The position numbers and the translations under genes were made by a program. From NCBI RefSeq assembly GCF_000691225.1, contig NZ_JMSZ01000015.1:62001-126000 (forward strand): a stretch of DNA of 64,000 nucleotides, written 5' to 3'. This document shows, piece after piece, positions 47,940 to 56,884 of the stretch. Source of the DNA: Nitrincola lacisaponensis. GTDB taxonomy: Bacteria > Pseudomonadota > Gammaproteobacteria > Pseudomonadales > Balneatricaceae. Each line of letters opens with the position of its first letter. Position 1 is the stretch's first letter. A model generated the notes under the pieces. The model saw only the letters and a program-made list of their open reading frames with translations, ran no database searches and was not told the origin of the DNA.

Positions 47940-48827
47940 TTGGATTATGCGCTGATTAAAGCCTTTGTCACGATTGCACAGACCGGAAGCCTGACCCGTG
48001 CTGCAGAACGCTTGTGCATGACTCAGCCAGCGTTGAGTTTGCAGTTAAAAAAGCTGCAGGACTCACTGGGGTTGGTGCTGTTCAAGCGCACCCCGCGTGG
48101 TATGCAGTTGACTGATGAGGGGCGTCGATTGCTGGCGTCAGCTGAGCAGGCACTGGAGTCGGCAACGGCATTTCAGTCTGCAGCTGCCGGTTTGAAGGGG
48201 ATGGTGCATGGCGAGCTGAAAATCGGGACCATTGTCGATCCTGAGTTTTTGCGTCTGGGGCCGTTTCTGCAAGCGATGGCCAGTCATCATCCAGGGCTGA
48301 CCTATGAGCTTCGGCACGGCATTTCAGGGGCTGTCTTGAGGGAAGTTGAATCAGGCGCTCTGGATGTCGCGTTTACGCTGGGATTTCCGGGGTTAACCGA
48401 CATGCAGGCGCGCTTCAGTGTGTTGGCGCTGACGGATTTTCACTATCGGGTCATCGCGCCGCCTGGCTGGAAGTCGCAGGTTAAGGGAAAAGACTGGCAG
48501 GCACTCTGTGCGCTGCCCTGGATTGCAACACCTGTTGAGTCTGTGCATCACCGTCTGTTGCAGCGTGTGTTCACCGAGTTGTCGCTGGAGCCGAATGTTG
48601 TGGCCAAGGTGGATGTAGAGTCTTCCATGATGGATTTGGTGCATTCCGGTGTGGCGCTGGCGCTGGCGCGCGACTCTCTGGCGTTGCAGGCGTCACACGA
48701 GCAGGGAATTGTGATTGCTGATCAGGTCAGTCTGGAGGCTTCGCTAGGGCTTGTCTGTCGAAAAGACCGTATTTCTGAACCACCGATTCAGGCAGCAATG
48801 GAAATTGTCAAAGCCGTGTGGAGCTAA
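47940..48827 (+). CDS. LysR-family transcriptional regulator
   Basis: 295 residues. The N-terminal helix-turn-helix is complete: DYALIKAFVTIAQTGSLTRAAERL and MTQPALSLQLKKLQDSLG. A LysR substrate-binding domain follows (GELKIGTIVDPEFLRLGPFL, LRHGISGAVLREVESGALDVAF). The start is TTG with AAGGA 9 bases upstream; no ATG exists at the right place. It lies 17 bases after the GMC gene on the same strand, so it may be co-transcribed with its target and activate it. This is less common than the divergent arrangement. Confidence 0.9.
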   Translation: MDYALIKAFVTIAQTGSLTRAAERLCMTQPALSLQLKKLQDSLGLVLFKRTPRGMQLTDEGRRLLASAEQALESATAFQSAAAGLKGMVHGELKIGTIVDPEFLRLGPFLQAMASHHPGLTYELRHGISGAVLREVESGALDVAFTLGFPGLTDMQARFSVLALTDFHYRVIAPPGWKSQVKGKDWQALCALPWIATPVESVHHRLLQRVFTELSLEPNVVAKVDVESSMMDLVHSGVALALARDSLALQASHEQGIVIADQVSLEASLGLVCRKDRISEPPIQAAMEIVKAVWS

Positions 48828-48921
48828 AGTGATGGCGTTACGCCAATGGATCATTGCAAGCCGGTGGGCAGCACAGTAAAGTTTTGCGCTTGTCACGATA
48901 GAGACCGAGGTTTAAGCGTTT

Positions 48922-50031
48922 ATGACACCCCTAGAGCGTTACCAGAAAGATTTGCTGCGGGACGATTTTTCCTATGATGCGACCCAGGAAATGGCTGTTC
49001 AGCATCTGCAGCGTTTGTACGATGAGCTGATTGCCTCGGTGAATGCACCGGTGCCCAGCATGATTCGTCGCTTGTCTGGCATGATCCGCAAAGAGCAGAA
49101 AGAGCCTCTGAAGGGCCTGTATTTCTGGGGCGGGGTCGGGCGTGGCAAAACCTACCTGATGGACACTTTTTACGACAGTCTGCCCTTTGAGCAGAAGATG
49201 CGTACCCACTTTCACCGTTTTATGCAGCGTGTGCACCAGGAGCTTAAACAGCTGGAGGGAACCAAAAATCCGCTGGTCGAAATTGGGAAAAAATATGCAG
49301 CGGAAACGCGCATTATTTGTTTCGACGAGTTTTTTGTGTCCGACATTACGGATGCCATGATTCTGGGTGGCCTGCTGGAACAGCTGTTCGCTAATGGCGT
49401 CAGTTTGGTGGCGACGTCCAATATTGTGCCTGATGGCTTGTATAAAGATGGTTTGCAGCGTGCGCGTTTTCTGCCAGCGATCGCCTTGTTGAACAAGTAT
49501 ACCGAGGTGGTCAATGTCGACGGCGGTATCGATTACCGTTTGCGTGTGCTGGAACAGGCAGAGTTATATCACTACCCGCTGGATGCAGCGGCAGATGTCA
49601 GCCTGAACAAGAGCTTTGAAAGTCTGGCGCCTGATGTAAATGAAGCGCGTGACGATCAGTTGATTGAGGTGAACAGCCGCCATATCCGTTGTCGTCGGGT
49701 CTGTGAAGATGTCGTCTGGTTTGATTTCCAGGAGCTGTGTGAGGGGCCGCGTTCACAGAATGATTATATTGAGCTGGCCAAGATCTATCATGAGGTGCTG
49801 GTGAGTAATGTGCCGCAGTTGGGGCGTCAGAATGATGATGCTGCACGTCGCTTTATCAATCTGGTTGACGAGTTTTACGACAGCGGCGTCAAACTGATCC
49901 TGTCGGCAGAAGTGGGTATTCACGATTTGTATACAGAAGGGCGCCTGTCTTTTGAGATTGAGCGTACCAAGAGTCGGTTGCTGGAAATGCAGTCGCATGA
50001 GTATCTGGCCAGGGAACATCGTGCCGGGTAG
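48922..50031 (+). CDS. zapE: ZapE, division-associated ATPase
   Basis: 369 residues of the AFG1/ZapE family. Walker A GGVGRGKT at residues 70-77, Walker B IICFDEFFVSDITDAMIL, then LFANGVSLVATSNIVPDGLYKDGLQR. ZapE acts on the FtsZ ring in E. coli under stress. The C-terminus FEIERTKSRLLEMQSHEYL is as expected. In many gammaproteobacteria it also lies before rplM. Confidence 0.95.
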   Translation: MTPLERYQKDLLRDDFSYDATQEMAVQHLQRLYDELIASVNAPVPSMIRRLSGMIRKEQKEPLKGLYFWGGVGRGKTYLMDTFYDSLPFEQKMRTHFHRFMQRVHQELKQLEGTKNPLVEIGKKYAAETRIICFDEFFVSDITDAMILGGLLEQLFANGVSLVATSNIVPDGLYKDGLQRARFLPAIALLNKYTEVVNVDGGIDYRLRVLEQAELYHYPLDAAADVSLNKSFESLAPDVNEARDDQLIEVNSRHIRCRRVCEDVVWFDFQELCEGPRSQNDYIELAKIYHEVLVSNVPQLGRQNDDAARRFINLVDEFYDSGVKLILSAEVGIHDLYTEGRLSFEIERTKSRLLEMQSHEYLAREHRAG

Positions 50032-50068
50032 GGTTCAACCACCATAGAATTATAACACTGGAGGTCAC

Positions 50069-51055
50069 ATGTTTAGCGCCATCCTGATCGATAAGAACGA
50101 CGAACAGGGGTATCACGCCCGATTAACTGAAATCGATGAAGCTCAGTTGCCCGCGGGAGATGTGTTGGTAGAAGTGATCTACAGTACGCTGAATTATAAA
50201 GATGGCCTGGCCATTACCGGTCAGGGACCTGTGGTGCGCAAGTTTCCGATGGTGCCGGGTGTGGATCTGGTCGGGCGTGTTTTGCAGAGCTCTGCAGGGC
50301 GTTTTCAGGTCGGTGATCTGGTCTTGCTGAATGGTTGGGGGGTAGGAGAGCAGCACTGGGGTGGTCTGGCGGAAAAGGCGCGACTGAGCAGTGACTGGCT
50401 GATTGCACTGCCAGCTGGCTTGACGCCAGCGCAAGCCATGGCAGCCGGAACAGCGGGCTATACGGCCATGCTGTGTGTGCAGGCGCTTGAGCAGCACGGG
50501 GTGCGGCCGGATTCAGGCGATGTGCTGGTGACGGGTGCCAATGGTGGTGTTGGCAGTTTTGCTGTCAGGCTGCTGAGTCGGTTGGGGTATCACGTAGTGG
50601 CTTCCACAGGCCGACCCGAAGAGCAGGACTACTTAACCCGACTGGGTGCGTCAGAAATACTGGATCGACAAAGTCTGAGCGAACCAGGCAAACCGTTACA
50701 GAAAGAGCGCTGGGCGGGCGTAATTGATTCGGTCGGCAGTCATACGCTGGCGAATGCCTGTGCGCAAACCCGTTACGGTGGTGTGGTGGCTGCCTGTGGG
50801 TTGGCTCAGGGAATGGAGTTTCCTGCAACCGTTGCACCGTTTATTCTGCGGGGCGTCACGCTGGCCGGTATTGACAGCGTGATGCGGCCTCTGAAGGATC
50901 GTGAGCAGGCCTGGCAGCGTTTGGCTGAGCTGCTTCAGGCATCGGATTTTGACATGATAGGTCATGAAATTGGGCTGGATCAGGTCGTTGAAACGGCGCA
51001 GCAATTGATGCAGGGACAAGTGCGAGGCCGTGTGCTGGTCAAGCTTGCTGACTGA
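50069..51055 (+). CDS. acuI: AcuI/YhdH-type NADPH-dependent reductase (MDR family)
   Basis: 328 residues of the quinone oxidoreductase-like medium-chain reductases. Motifs: STLNYKDGLAITGQGPVVR, PMVPGVDLVGRVL, GTAGYTAMLCVQALEQHGV, GANGGVGSFAVRLLSRLGY (the nucleotide fold) and GVIDSVGSHTLANACAQTRYGG. AcuI reduces acryloyl-CoA to propionyl-CoA, which detoxifies products of DMSP breakdown in marine bacteria. AcuI and YhdH are the same family, so the substrate is inferred. Confidence 0.9.
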   Translation: MFSAILIDKNDEQGYHARLTEIDEAQLPAGDVLVEVIYSTLNYKDGLAITGQGPVVRKFPMVPGVDLVGRVLQSSAGRFQVGDLVLLNGWGVGEQHWGGLAEKARLSSDWLIALPAGLTPAQAMAAGTAGYTAMLCVQALEQHGVRPDSGDVLVTGANGGVGSFAVRLLSRLGYHVVASTGRPEEQDYLTRLGASEILDRQSLSEPGKPLQKERWAGVIDSVGSHTLANACAQTRYGGVVAACGLAQGMEFPATVAPFILRGVTLAGIDSVMRPLKDREQAWQRLAELLQASDFDMIGHEIGLDQVVETAQQLMQGQVRGRVLVKLAD

Positions 51056-51122
51056 ACGGCATGCGGTATGAAATACTGCTAAAAAAATAGCGGGCAGACT
51101 CGTCTTTTTGAAAAAAGCCGCG

Positions 51123-51256
51123 TATAATTGCGCGCTCTCGCAATAGCGGGTATGTGAAGGTTTGTCAGTCTGACTGGCAACGAATAACTATAAGGTAAGT
51201 CGGAACCCCTTGTGAAAAGGTGGATCGAGACTTAACGAGTTAAGGTGAAACGACCA
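51123..51256 (+). promoter_or_regulatory. rplM promoter -10 box and structured leader
   Basis: A consensus -10 TATAAT stands at 51123-51128, though no good -35 is seen at the right distance. The leader of about 120 bases has two hairpins: TTGTCAGTCTGACTGGCAA (51162-51180) and CTTAAC-GA-GTTAAG (51231-51244). The second pairs the start of the ribosome site AAGG (51242-51245). This would suit autogenous control by L13. Confidence 0.6.
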
Positions 51257-51688
51257 ATGAAAACTACTGTTAGCGCCAAGCCAGCCGAAGTTAAACGCGA
51301 CTGGTACGTTGTAGACGCAGAGGGTAAGACCCTGGGCCGTCTGGCAACTGAAATTGCACGTCGTCTGCGTGGCAAGCATAAGCCTGAATACACGCCGCAC
51401 GTTGATACCGGTGATTACATCGTTGTTGTAAATGCAGAGAAAGTGCATGTAACCGGCAACAAGCGTAACGACAAAATGTACTACCGTCACACTGGATTCC
51501 CAGGTGGGCTGAAAGAAGCCAACTTCACCAAGATGATCCAGACCTTCCCTGAGCGTACCATTGAGCTGGCCGTTAAAGGCATGCTGCCGAAAGGACCGCT
51601 GGGTCGTTCAATGTACTCCAAGCTGAAAGTCTATGCGGGCAAAGAGCATCCGCACCAGGCTCAGCAACCTAAAGAACTGAATATCTAA
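51257..51688 (+). CDS. rplM: Ribosomal protein L13
   Basis: 143 residues, close to E. coli L13 over the full length: [56 protein letters not shown] and [21 protein letters not shown]. The E. coli protein starts MKTFTAKPE, so ATG 51257 ([11 protein letters not shown]) is right, not the GTG 12 bases before. Large-subunit assembly protein. Followed 13 bases later by rpsI. Confidence 0.98.
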   Translation: MKTTVSAKPAEVKRDWYVVDAEGKTLGRLATEIARRLRGKHKPEYTPHVDTGDYIVVVNAEKVHVTGNKRNDKMYYRHTGFPGGLKEANFTKMIQTFPERTIELAVKGMLPKGPLGRSMYSKLKVYAGKEHPHQAQQPKELNI

Positions 51689-51701
51689 GGGGAAGGCGAA
51701 T

Positions 51702-52094
51702 ATGTCTACAACTCAGTACTACGGCACTGGCCGTCGCAAAACTTCTACCGCTCGCGTCTTCCTGCGTCCTGGAACCGGTAAAGTCACCATCAATCAGCGC
51801 ACTATGGAAAACTACTTCGGTCGTGAAACAGCGCGTATGATCGTTATGCAGCCTCTGGAACTGACCGGTACTACCGAGAAGTTCGATGTGTATGTCACGG
51901 TTGCCGGTGGCGGTGGTTTCGGTCAGGCGGGTGCGATCCGTCACGGTATCACACGTGCACTGATGGAGTACGATGAGACTCTGCGTCCTGCATTGCGTGA
52001 AGCTGGATTTGTTACGCGTGACTCGCGTATGGTTGAGCGTAAGAAAGTGGGTCTGCGTAAAGCACGTAAGCGTCCACAGTTCTCCAAGCGTTAA
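51702..52094 (+). CDS. rpsI: Ribosomal protein S9
   Basis: 130 residues, same length as E. coli S9. [22 protein letters not shown] at the start, [18 protein letters not shown] in the middle, and the C-terminal [18 protein letters not shown] tail that reaches toward the P-site tRNA. Translated together with rplM; ends at a strong terminator. Confidence 0.98.
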   Translation: MSTTQYYGTGRRKTSTARVFLRPGTGKVTINQRTMENYFGRETARMIVMQPLELTGTTEKFDVYVTVAGGGGFGQAGAIRHGITRALMEYDETLRPALREAGFVTRDSRMVERKKVGLRKARKRPQFSKR

Positions 52095-52127
52095 TTTTTT
52101 CAGCAATCAATTCGGTTGCGTTACAGA

Positions 52128-52161
52128 AAACCCGGAAAGCTCACGCTTTCCGGGTTTTTTT
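52128..52161 (+). terminator. Intrinsic terminator after rpsI
   Basis: A 13-bp stem, AAACCCGGAAAGC (52128-52140) against GCTTTCCGGGTTT (52145-52157), loop TCAC, followed by a run of T. Clear Rho-independent terminator of rplM-rpsI. Confidence 0.95.
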
Positions 52162-52377
52162 ATGTGGTTATTTATCCCTTGAAGCGCTGTCTATCAAGAT
52201 GTTACGGGTGATTACTTAATGCAATAGGCATAAGGTAGGTAGGTTTTTACCTTGTATAAATTGGGTATTTTCTTTAATATTTGCGCCATTTGAAGAATTC
52301 GATTCTTGGGTTTAATGACTGGCGGCTGAATCAGGCAATTTCTGTCGGGTGAGGCTGAATGAGTGGAGATGAAATTA

Positions 52378-52974
52378 ATGAGCAATGACGGCGTGAATAA
52401 AGGTCGGCGTCGGCTTCTCCTCGGTGCCACTTCTGCGCTGGGCGCAGTGGGTGCTGTAGGTGTGGCTGTGCCGTTCGTAGCGTCCTGGCATCCCAGTGCC
52501 AAGGCCAGAGCGGCAGGGGCACCTGCGCGTGCTGACGTGAGCAAGCTGGAGCCGGGTCAGCAGATGATTGTTGAATGGCGTGGGCGTCCTGTCTGGATTG
52601 TTCGTCGTACCGAAGAAGCGCTGGCCAATCTGGCAACCATGGATGATCGTGTTGCCGATCCGGAATCCAACCGTGCTGAACAGCCTGATTACATTCCCAA
52701 GACGCCTGAGCGCGCGCTGCGTCCGGAGTTTGCTGTACTGATCGGTATCTGTACGCATCTGGGTTGTTCACCTACCTATCGTCCGGAAATTGCACCGGCT
52801 GATCTGGGTGATAACTGGTTGGGTGGTTACTTCTGTCCGTGTCACGGTTCGCGTTTTGACCTTTCTGGACGTGTATTCCGCGCACAGCCTGCACCAACCA
52901 ATCTGGTCATCCCGCCGCATGCGTATCTGGATGATAACACCCTGATAATTGGTATAGATCCGGAGGATGTATAA
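52378..52974 (+). CDS. petA: Ubiquinol-cytochrome c reductase, Rieske iron-sulfur subunit
   Basis: 198 residues. A twin-arginine type N-terminus (GRRRLLLGATSALGAVG) gives the membrane anchor. The 2Fe-2S ligands are in CTHLGC (Cys125, His127, Cys130) and CPCHGSRFDLSGRV (Cys153, Cys155, His156). It takes electrons from ubiquinol to cytochrome c1 on the periplasmic side. ATG 52378 with GGAG 9 bases upstream is preferred over GTG 52363. It shares a base with petB (TAATG). Confidence 0.96.
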   Translation: MSNDGVNKGRRRLLLGATSALGAVGAVGVAVPFVASWHPSAKARAAGAPARADVSKLEPGQQMIVEWRGRPVWIVRRTEEALANLATMDDRVADPESNRAEQPDYIPKTPERALRPEFAVLIGICTHLGCSPTYRPEIAPADLGDNWLGGYFCPCHGSRFDLSGRVFRAQPAPTNLVIPPHAYLDDNTLIIGIDPEDV

Positions 52975-54230
52975 TGGCTGGTCATCGTAATAAAGGTAAT
53001 CCGGGTTTGATGGGGTGGATCGATGATCGCTTCCCCGCAACGGCTTTGTGGGAAGACCATCTTTCCAAATACTACGCTCCCAAAAATTTCAATTTCTGGT
53101 ATTTCTTTGGTTCGCTGGCGCTGCTGGTGCTGGTAAATCAGATTGTTACCGGTATCTGGTTGACCATGAGTTATAACCCTTCAGCTGAAGGTGCTTTTGC
53201 GTCACTAGAATACATTATGCGTGATGTAGAGTATGGCTGGTTGCTGCGTTACCTGCATTCTACTGGCGCTTCAGCATTTTTCGTGGTTGTTTACCTGCAT
53301 ATGTTCCGTGGCATGATGTATGGTTCATACAAAAAGCCGCGTGAGCTGGTGTGGATCTTCGGTATGACCATCTATCTGGCATTGATGGCAGAAGCTTTCA
53401 TGGGCTACCTGCTGCCTTGGGGTCAGATGTCTTACTGGGGTGCACAGGTTATTATTTCCCTGTTTGGTGCTATTCCGGTGATCGGTCCTGATCTGCAGCA
53501 GTGGATTCGTGGTGATTACCTGATCTCCGGCATTACCCTTAACCGTTTCTTTGCTTTGCATGTAGTGGCGCTGCCAATCGTGATTTTGGCGCTGGTTGTG
53601 CTGCACATTATTGCGTTGCATGAAGTGGGTTCGAACAATCCGGATGGTATCGAGATCAGCGAAAATCTGGATGAAAATGGCATCCCTAAAGATGGTATTC
53701 CATTCCACCCTTACTACTCTGTCAAAGATCTTGTCGGTGTAGGTGTGTTCCTGTTCGTGTTTTCAATCGTGGTATTTTGGTTCCCTGAAGGTGGGGGCTT
53801 CTTTATAGAAGCGCCAAACTTCGAGCCTGCTAACGCCTTGAAAACGCCAGATCATATTGCGCCTGTCTGGTACTTTACAGCTTTCTACGCCATGTTGCGT
53901 GCAGTGACCTTCAGCTTGTTTGGATTAGATGCCAAGTTCTGGGGTGTTGTTGTTATGGGTGCTGCGATTGCGATTCTGTTTGTGCTGCCGTGGCTGGATC
54001 GTAGCCCGGTTAAATCCATGCGCTACAAAGGCTGGATTAGCAGAATTTTCCTGGTGATCTTTGCAATCAGCTTCGTTATCCTCAGTATTCTGGGGGCTTT
54101 GCCTGCGACTGATGGCCGGACGACGGTTGCTCAGATCTGTACAGTGCTGTATTTCGCTTATTTCATTCTGATGCCGTTCTACACCAGAATGGAAAGCACT
54201 AAACCGGTTCCGCAGAGGGTGACAGGCTGA
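52974..54230 (+). CDS. petB: Cytochrome b subunit of the bc1 complex
   Basis: 418 residues with about eight or nine membrane segments. Haem-ligand helices are visible: LHSTGASAFFVVVYLHMFRGMMYGSYK and RFFALHVVALPIVILALVVLHIIALHE. The PEWY-related motif appears as APVWYFTAFYAMLRA, and GYLLPWGQMSYWGAQVI is the Qo region. It houses both quinone sites. Overlaps petA and petC by single bases. Confidence 0.97.
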   Translation: MAGHRNKGNPGLMGWIDDRFPATALWEDHLSKYYAPKNFNFWYFFGSLALLVLVNQIVTGIWLTMSYNPSAEGAFASLEYIMRDVEYGWLLRYLHSTGASAFFVVVYLHMFRGMMYGSYKKPRELVWIFGMTIYLALMAEAFMGYLLPWGQMSYWGAQVIISLFGAIPVIGPDLQQWIRGDYLISGITLNRFFALHVVALPIVILALVVLHIIALHEVGSNNPDGIEISENLDENGIPKDGIPFHPYYSVKDLVGVGVFLFVFSIVVFWFPEGGGFFIEAPNFEPANALKTPDHIAPVWYFTAFYAMLRAVTFSLFGLDAKFWGVVVMGAAIAILFVLPWLDRSPVKSMRYKGWISRIFLVIFAISFVILSILGALPATDGRTTVAQICTVLYFAYFILMPFYTRMESTKPVPQRVTG

Positions 54231-55003
54231 TGAAAAAATATCTGATTGCATTATTGATGGTATGCTTGCCTGGGCTGGCCTCAGCCGCGGCATCCAACTA
54301 TCCAATGGAAAGTTTCAAAGCGGATTTGCGTGACCAGGAGTCTCTGCAGCGTGGTATGGCGCTGTTTGTAAACCGCTGCATGGGATGTCATTCCATGGAG
54401 TATCAGCGTTTCGCGCGTACAGCAGAAGATCTTGGTATCCCGGAAGATCTGATGGAGGAGTACCTGATTCTGGGTGATCACGCCATCAATGATCTGATGA
54501 CTATCTCCATGGATAAAGGTGATGCTGCTGGCTGGTTTGGTGCGCCGCCACCTGATCTGACGCTGGAAACACGTCTGCGTGGCAGTGCCTGGGTGTACAA
54601 TTACATGCGTACCTTCTACCGTGATGATTCAGCTCGCTTTGGAGTGAATAACGGTGTGTTCGCAGACGTTGGTATGCCTAACGTACTGGAAGACTTGCAG
54701 GGTATCGTGATCAATCACTGTTCACGTGAAGAGCTGGAAGCGCGTGGTGGTTTCACGGGTACACTGGACCCGCTGACCGGTAATCGCAGTGGTCAGTGTC
54801 TGCAGGTACAGCCGGGTACGGGTAGCATGACTCCAGCTGAGTTTGATCAGGCGATCTATGACCTGACTAACTTCATGACCTATGTAGGTGAGCCTTCACG
54901 TCTGCAGGCTGAGCGAATTGGTACTTATGTACTGATCTTCCTGGCAATTTTCACCTTCTTTGCTTACCTGTTGAAGCGTGAGTACTGGAGAGATATACAT
55001 TAA
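54230..55003 (+). CDS. petC: Cytochrome c1 subunit of the bc1 complex
   Basis: 257 residues. Signal peptide (YLIALLMVCLPGLASAA), then haem c motif CMGCH (Cys50, Cys53, His54). The C-terminus has one membrane anchor (GTYVLIFLAIFTFFAYLLKREYW). It hands electrons to soluble cytochrome c. Last gene of petABC; a terminator follows. Confidence 0.96.
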   Translation: MKKYLIALLMVCLPGLASAAASNYPMESFKADLRDQESLQRGMALFVNRCMGCHSMEYQRFARTAEDLGIPEDLMEEYLILGDHAINDLMTISMDKGDAAGWFGAPPPDLTLETRLRGSAWVYNYMRTFYRDDSARFGVNNGVFADVGMPNVLEDLQGIVINHCSREELEARGGFTGTLDPLTGNRSGQCLQVQPGTGSMTPAEFDQAIYDLTNFMTYVGEPSRLQAERIGTYVLIFLAIFTFFAYLLKREYWRDIH

Positions 55004-55029
55004 GCCTGAAATTTTTCAGGTATAGCCAG

Positions 55030-55061
55030 CTACGCGGCCTGTATGGGTCGCGTAGTTTTTT
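55030..55061 (+). terminator. Intrinsic terminator after petC
   Basis: CTACGCGGCC (55030-55039) pairs with GGTCGCGTAG (55046-55055), one G-U pair, then six T. It separates petABC from sspAB. Confidence 0.88.
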
Positions 55062-55097
55062 GTTTTATGATCCCCCTGTAATAAACGAGGTAACTCA

Positions 55098-55730
55098 ATG
55101 GGAGTGGTAGCTAAACGTTCTTCCATGACCTTCTTCTCAGACGGTGATGATCATTACAGCCATCGTGTCCGTATCGTGTTGGCTGAGAAGGGTGTTGCAG
55201 TTGATATTGTTGACTGCAAAATTGATGATCTGCCAGAGGATGTGGCTGGTTTGAATCCTTATAACACTTTGCCGACTCTGCTTGATCGTGAGCTGGTCCT
55301 GTATGAGCCAGGTGTTATGATGGAATATCTGGACGAGCGCTTTCCGCATCCGCCGTTGTTGCCGGTATATCCGGTTGCACGTGCTGATAGCCGTTTGTTT
55401 ATGTACCGTATCCAGCGTGACTGGTGTGGCTATGCAGATACGCTCCTGGCGGGTACAGCTGATCCGGATCATCTGGAGTTTTGTCGCAAGGAATTGCGAG
55501 ACAGTCTGGTTTCGATAGCGCCGATATTTGCTGAAAAACCCTTCTTTATGAGTGATGAGTTTACTCTGGTAGATTGCTGTATCGCACCGTTGCTTTGGCG
55601 TCTGCCCATAATGGGTATTGAACTGCCAGCGGCACAGTGTAGTGCGTTGCTGTCTTATATGAAGCGTCTGTTTGAGCGTGAGTCATTCCAGGCCAGCTTG
55701 TCTGAAGCTGAAAAAGAAATGCGTGATTGA
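55098..55730 (+). CDS. sspA: Stringent starvation protein A
   Basis: 210 residues with glutathione S-transferase fold. MTFFSDGDDHYSHRVRIVLAEKGV, LPTLLDRELVLYEPGVMMEYLDERFPHPPLLPVYPVARA is the SspA signature (the PHPP motif contacts RNA polymerase). SspA binds RNA polymerase with sigma-70 and acts in stationary phase and stress. Directly before sspB, 30 bases apart. Confidence 0.95.
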   Translation: MGVVAKRSSMTFFSDGDDHYSHRVRIVLAEKGVAVDIVDCKIDDLPEDVAGLNPYNTLPTLLDRELVLYEPGVMMEYLDERFPHPPLLPVYPVARADSRLFMYRIQRDWCGYADTLLAGTADPDHLEFCRKELRDSLVSIAPIFAEKPFFMSDEFTLVDCCIAPLLWRLPIMGIELPAAQCSALLSYMKRLFERESFQASLSEAEKEMRD

Positions 55731-55760
55731 TCACTCAGATTAACCTTCGGTAGAGATATT

Positions 55761-56234
55761 ATGAGCCTCACTCCCAGTCGTTCCTATCTGCTTCAGGCAC
55801 TGCATCAGTGGATGACGGATAACGATTTGACACCTCATCTGGCAGTCGATGCCCGACTCCAGGGTGTAATTGTTCCAGATCAGTTCAGTCGTGATGAGCA
55901 GTTGGTGCTGAATGTCAGTTATTCGGCTGTGCAGCATCTGGTTATCGATCAGGAAGGGGTTTCATTTAATGCCCGGTTTGGCGGCGTACCAATGAATGTT
56001 TTTATTCCGTTGGCTGCAGTGCTGGCTATTTATGCGCGTGAAAATGGTCAAGGCATGGGATTTGGTATGGAGCCGGGTGCTGAAGTGCTGATGCAACAGG
56101 CTGATCAGCCTGTTTCGGATGTGCCAACGCAATCTTCTGGGCCTTCAACCGGGCCTGTCTCGGTTAAGGGTGGCGCTTCGAAGGCAGCTAAAAAGTCGAC
56201 GAAGTCAAAGCCCAGTCTGAAAGTGATCAAATAA
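55761..56234 (+). CDS. sspB: SspB, ClpXP specificity-enhancing adaptor
   Basis: 157 residues. The N-terminal domain binds ssrA tags (SRSYLLQALHQWMTDNDLTPHLAVDA, then NVSYSAVQHLVIDQEGVSFNARFGGVP). A flexible Ser/Lys-rich linker leads to the ClpX-binding tail KPSLKVIK, the expected ending. It brings tagged, incompletely made proteins to ClpXP. Confidence 0.95.
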   Translation: MSLTPSRSYLLQALHQWMTDNDLTPHLAVDARLQGVIVPDQFSRDEQLVLNVSYSAVQHLVIDQEGVSFNARFGGVPMNVFIPLAAVLAIYARENGQGMGFGMEPGAEVLMQQADQPVSDVPTQSSGPSTGPVSVKGGASKAAKKSTKSKPSLKVIK

Positions 56235-56237
56235 TAA

Positions 56238-56265
56238 AAAGAGCGGCCAGGCCGCTCTTTTTTTA
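56238..56265 (+). terminator. Intrinsic terminator after sspB
   Basis: GAGCGGC-CAG-GCCGCTC (56242-56258) flanked by A-run and T-run, which lengthen the stem and give it activity from both directions. It may also serve the minus-strand dolP gene ending at 56313. Confidence 0.92.
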
Positions 56266-56312
56266 TGTGCGGAATCTGCTGTGTACCATCAGCTGTAGTC
56301 CATGCAGATCTG

Positions 56313-56879
56313 TCAGATATATTCAAACACCTTGACGATGCGGTTAATGCCGACGATGTTGCGCACGACTTCCACGGCGACTTCGCCTTCATGGCGGGTG
56401 ACCAGCCCCATCAGATAGACTGTGCCGTTTTCGCTTACCACTTTGATGCGCATGCCATTGGTGCGGTTGTCTGCCAGCAGTTGTGCTTTGACACGTCCAG
56501 TCAGGTAGGTATCGTTGGCACGAATCATCATTGATGTAGGGCCTGCGATTTCGAGTTCATTATGAATCTTGCGAACTTCACGTAGCTGACTGACAACTTC
56601 AGTTGCTTCCTGCTTGGTGCGTTCATCCGGTACCTGTCCTGTCAGCAATACCTGACCGTTAAAGCTGTTAACGCTGATATTGGACTGCGACAAGGCCTGT
56701 GAGCCCTTGTTCAGATTGACCTTAGATTTGAACTCAATTGAATTGTCTTCAATATAATTACCCAGTGTGCGGCGGCCTTCATTCTCTTCAATCGGTGTCT
56801 CCCGGGTTGAACTGACCAATGTTGAACAGCCGCTCAGTGTAAAAACCGACAGTAGCAGTAACAGGGTAAGTTTTTTCAT
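56313..56879 (-). CDS. dolP: DolP (YraP), dual BON-domain outer-membrane lipoprotein
   Basis: 188 residues. Lipobox LSGC with Cys18. Two BON domains: the first near residues 47-112 (VNSFNGQVLLTGQVPDERTKQEA), the second near 125-185 (VKVVSENGTVYLMGLVTRHEGEVAVEVVRNI). DolP supports outer-membrane integrity and septal amidase control in E. coli. Five bases after diaA, same order as E. coli yraM-yraN-diaA-yraP. Confidence 0.93.
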   Translation of the reverse strand: MKKLTLLLLLSVFTLSGCSTLVSSTRETPIEENEGRRTLGNYIEDNSIEFKSKVNLNKGSQALSQSNISVNSFNGQVLLTGQVPDERTKQEATEVVSQLREVRKIHNELEIAGPTSMMIRANDTYLTGRVKAQLLADNRTNGMRIKVVSENGTVYLMGLVTRHEGEVAVEVVRNIVGINRIVKVFEYI

Positions 56880-56884
56880 GGGGT

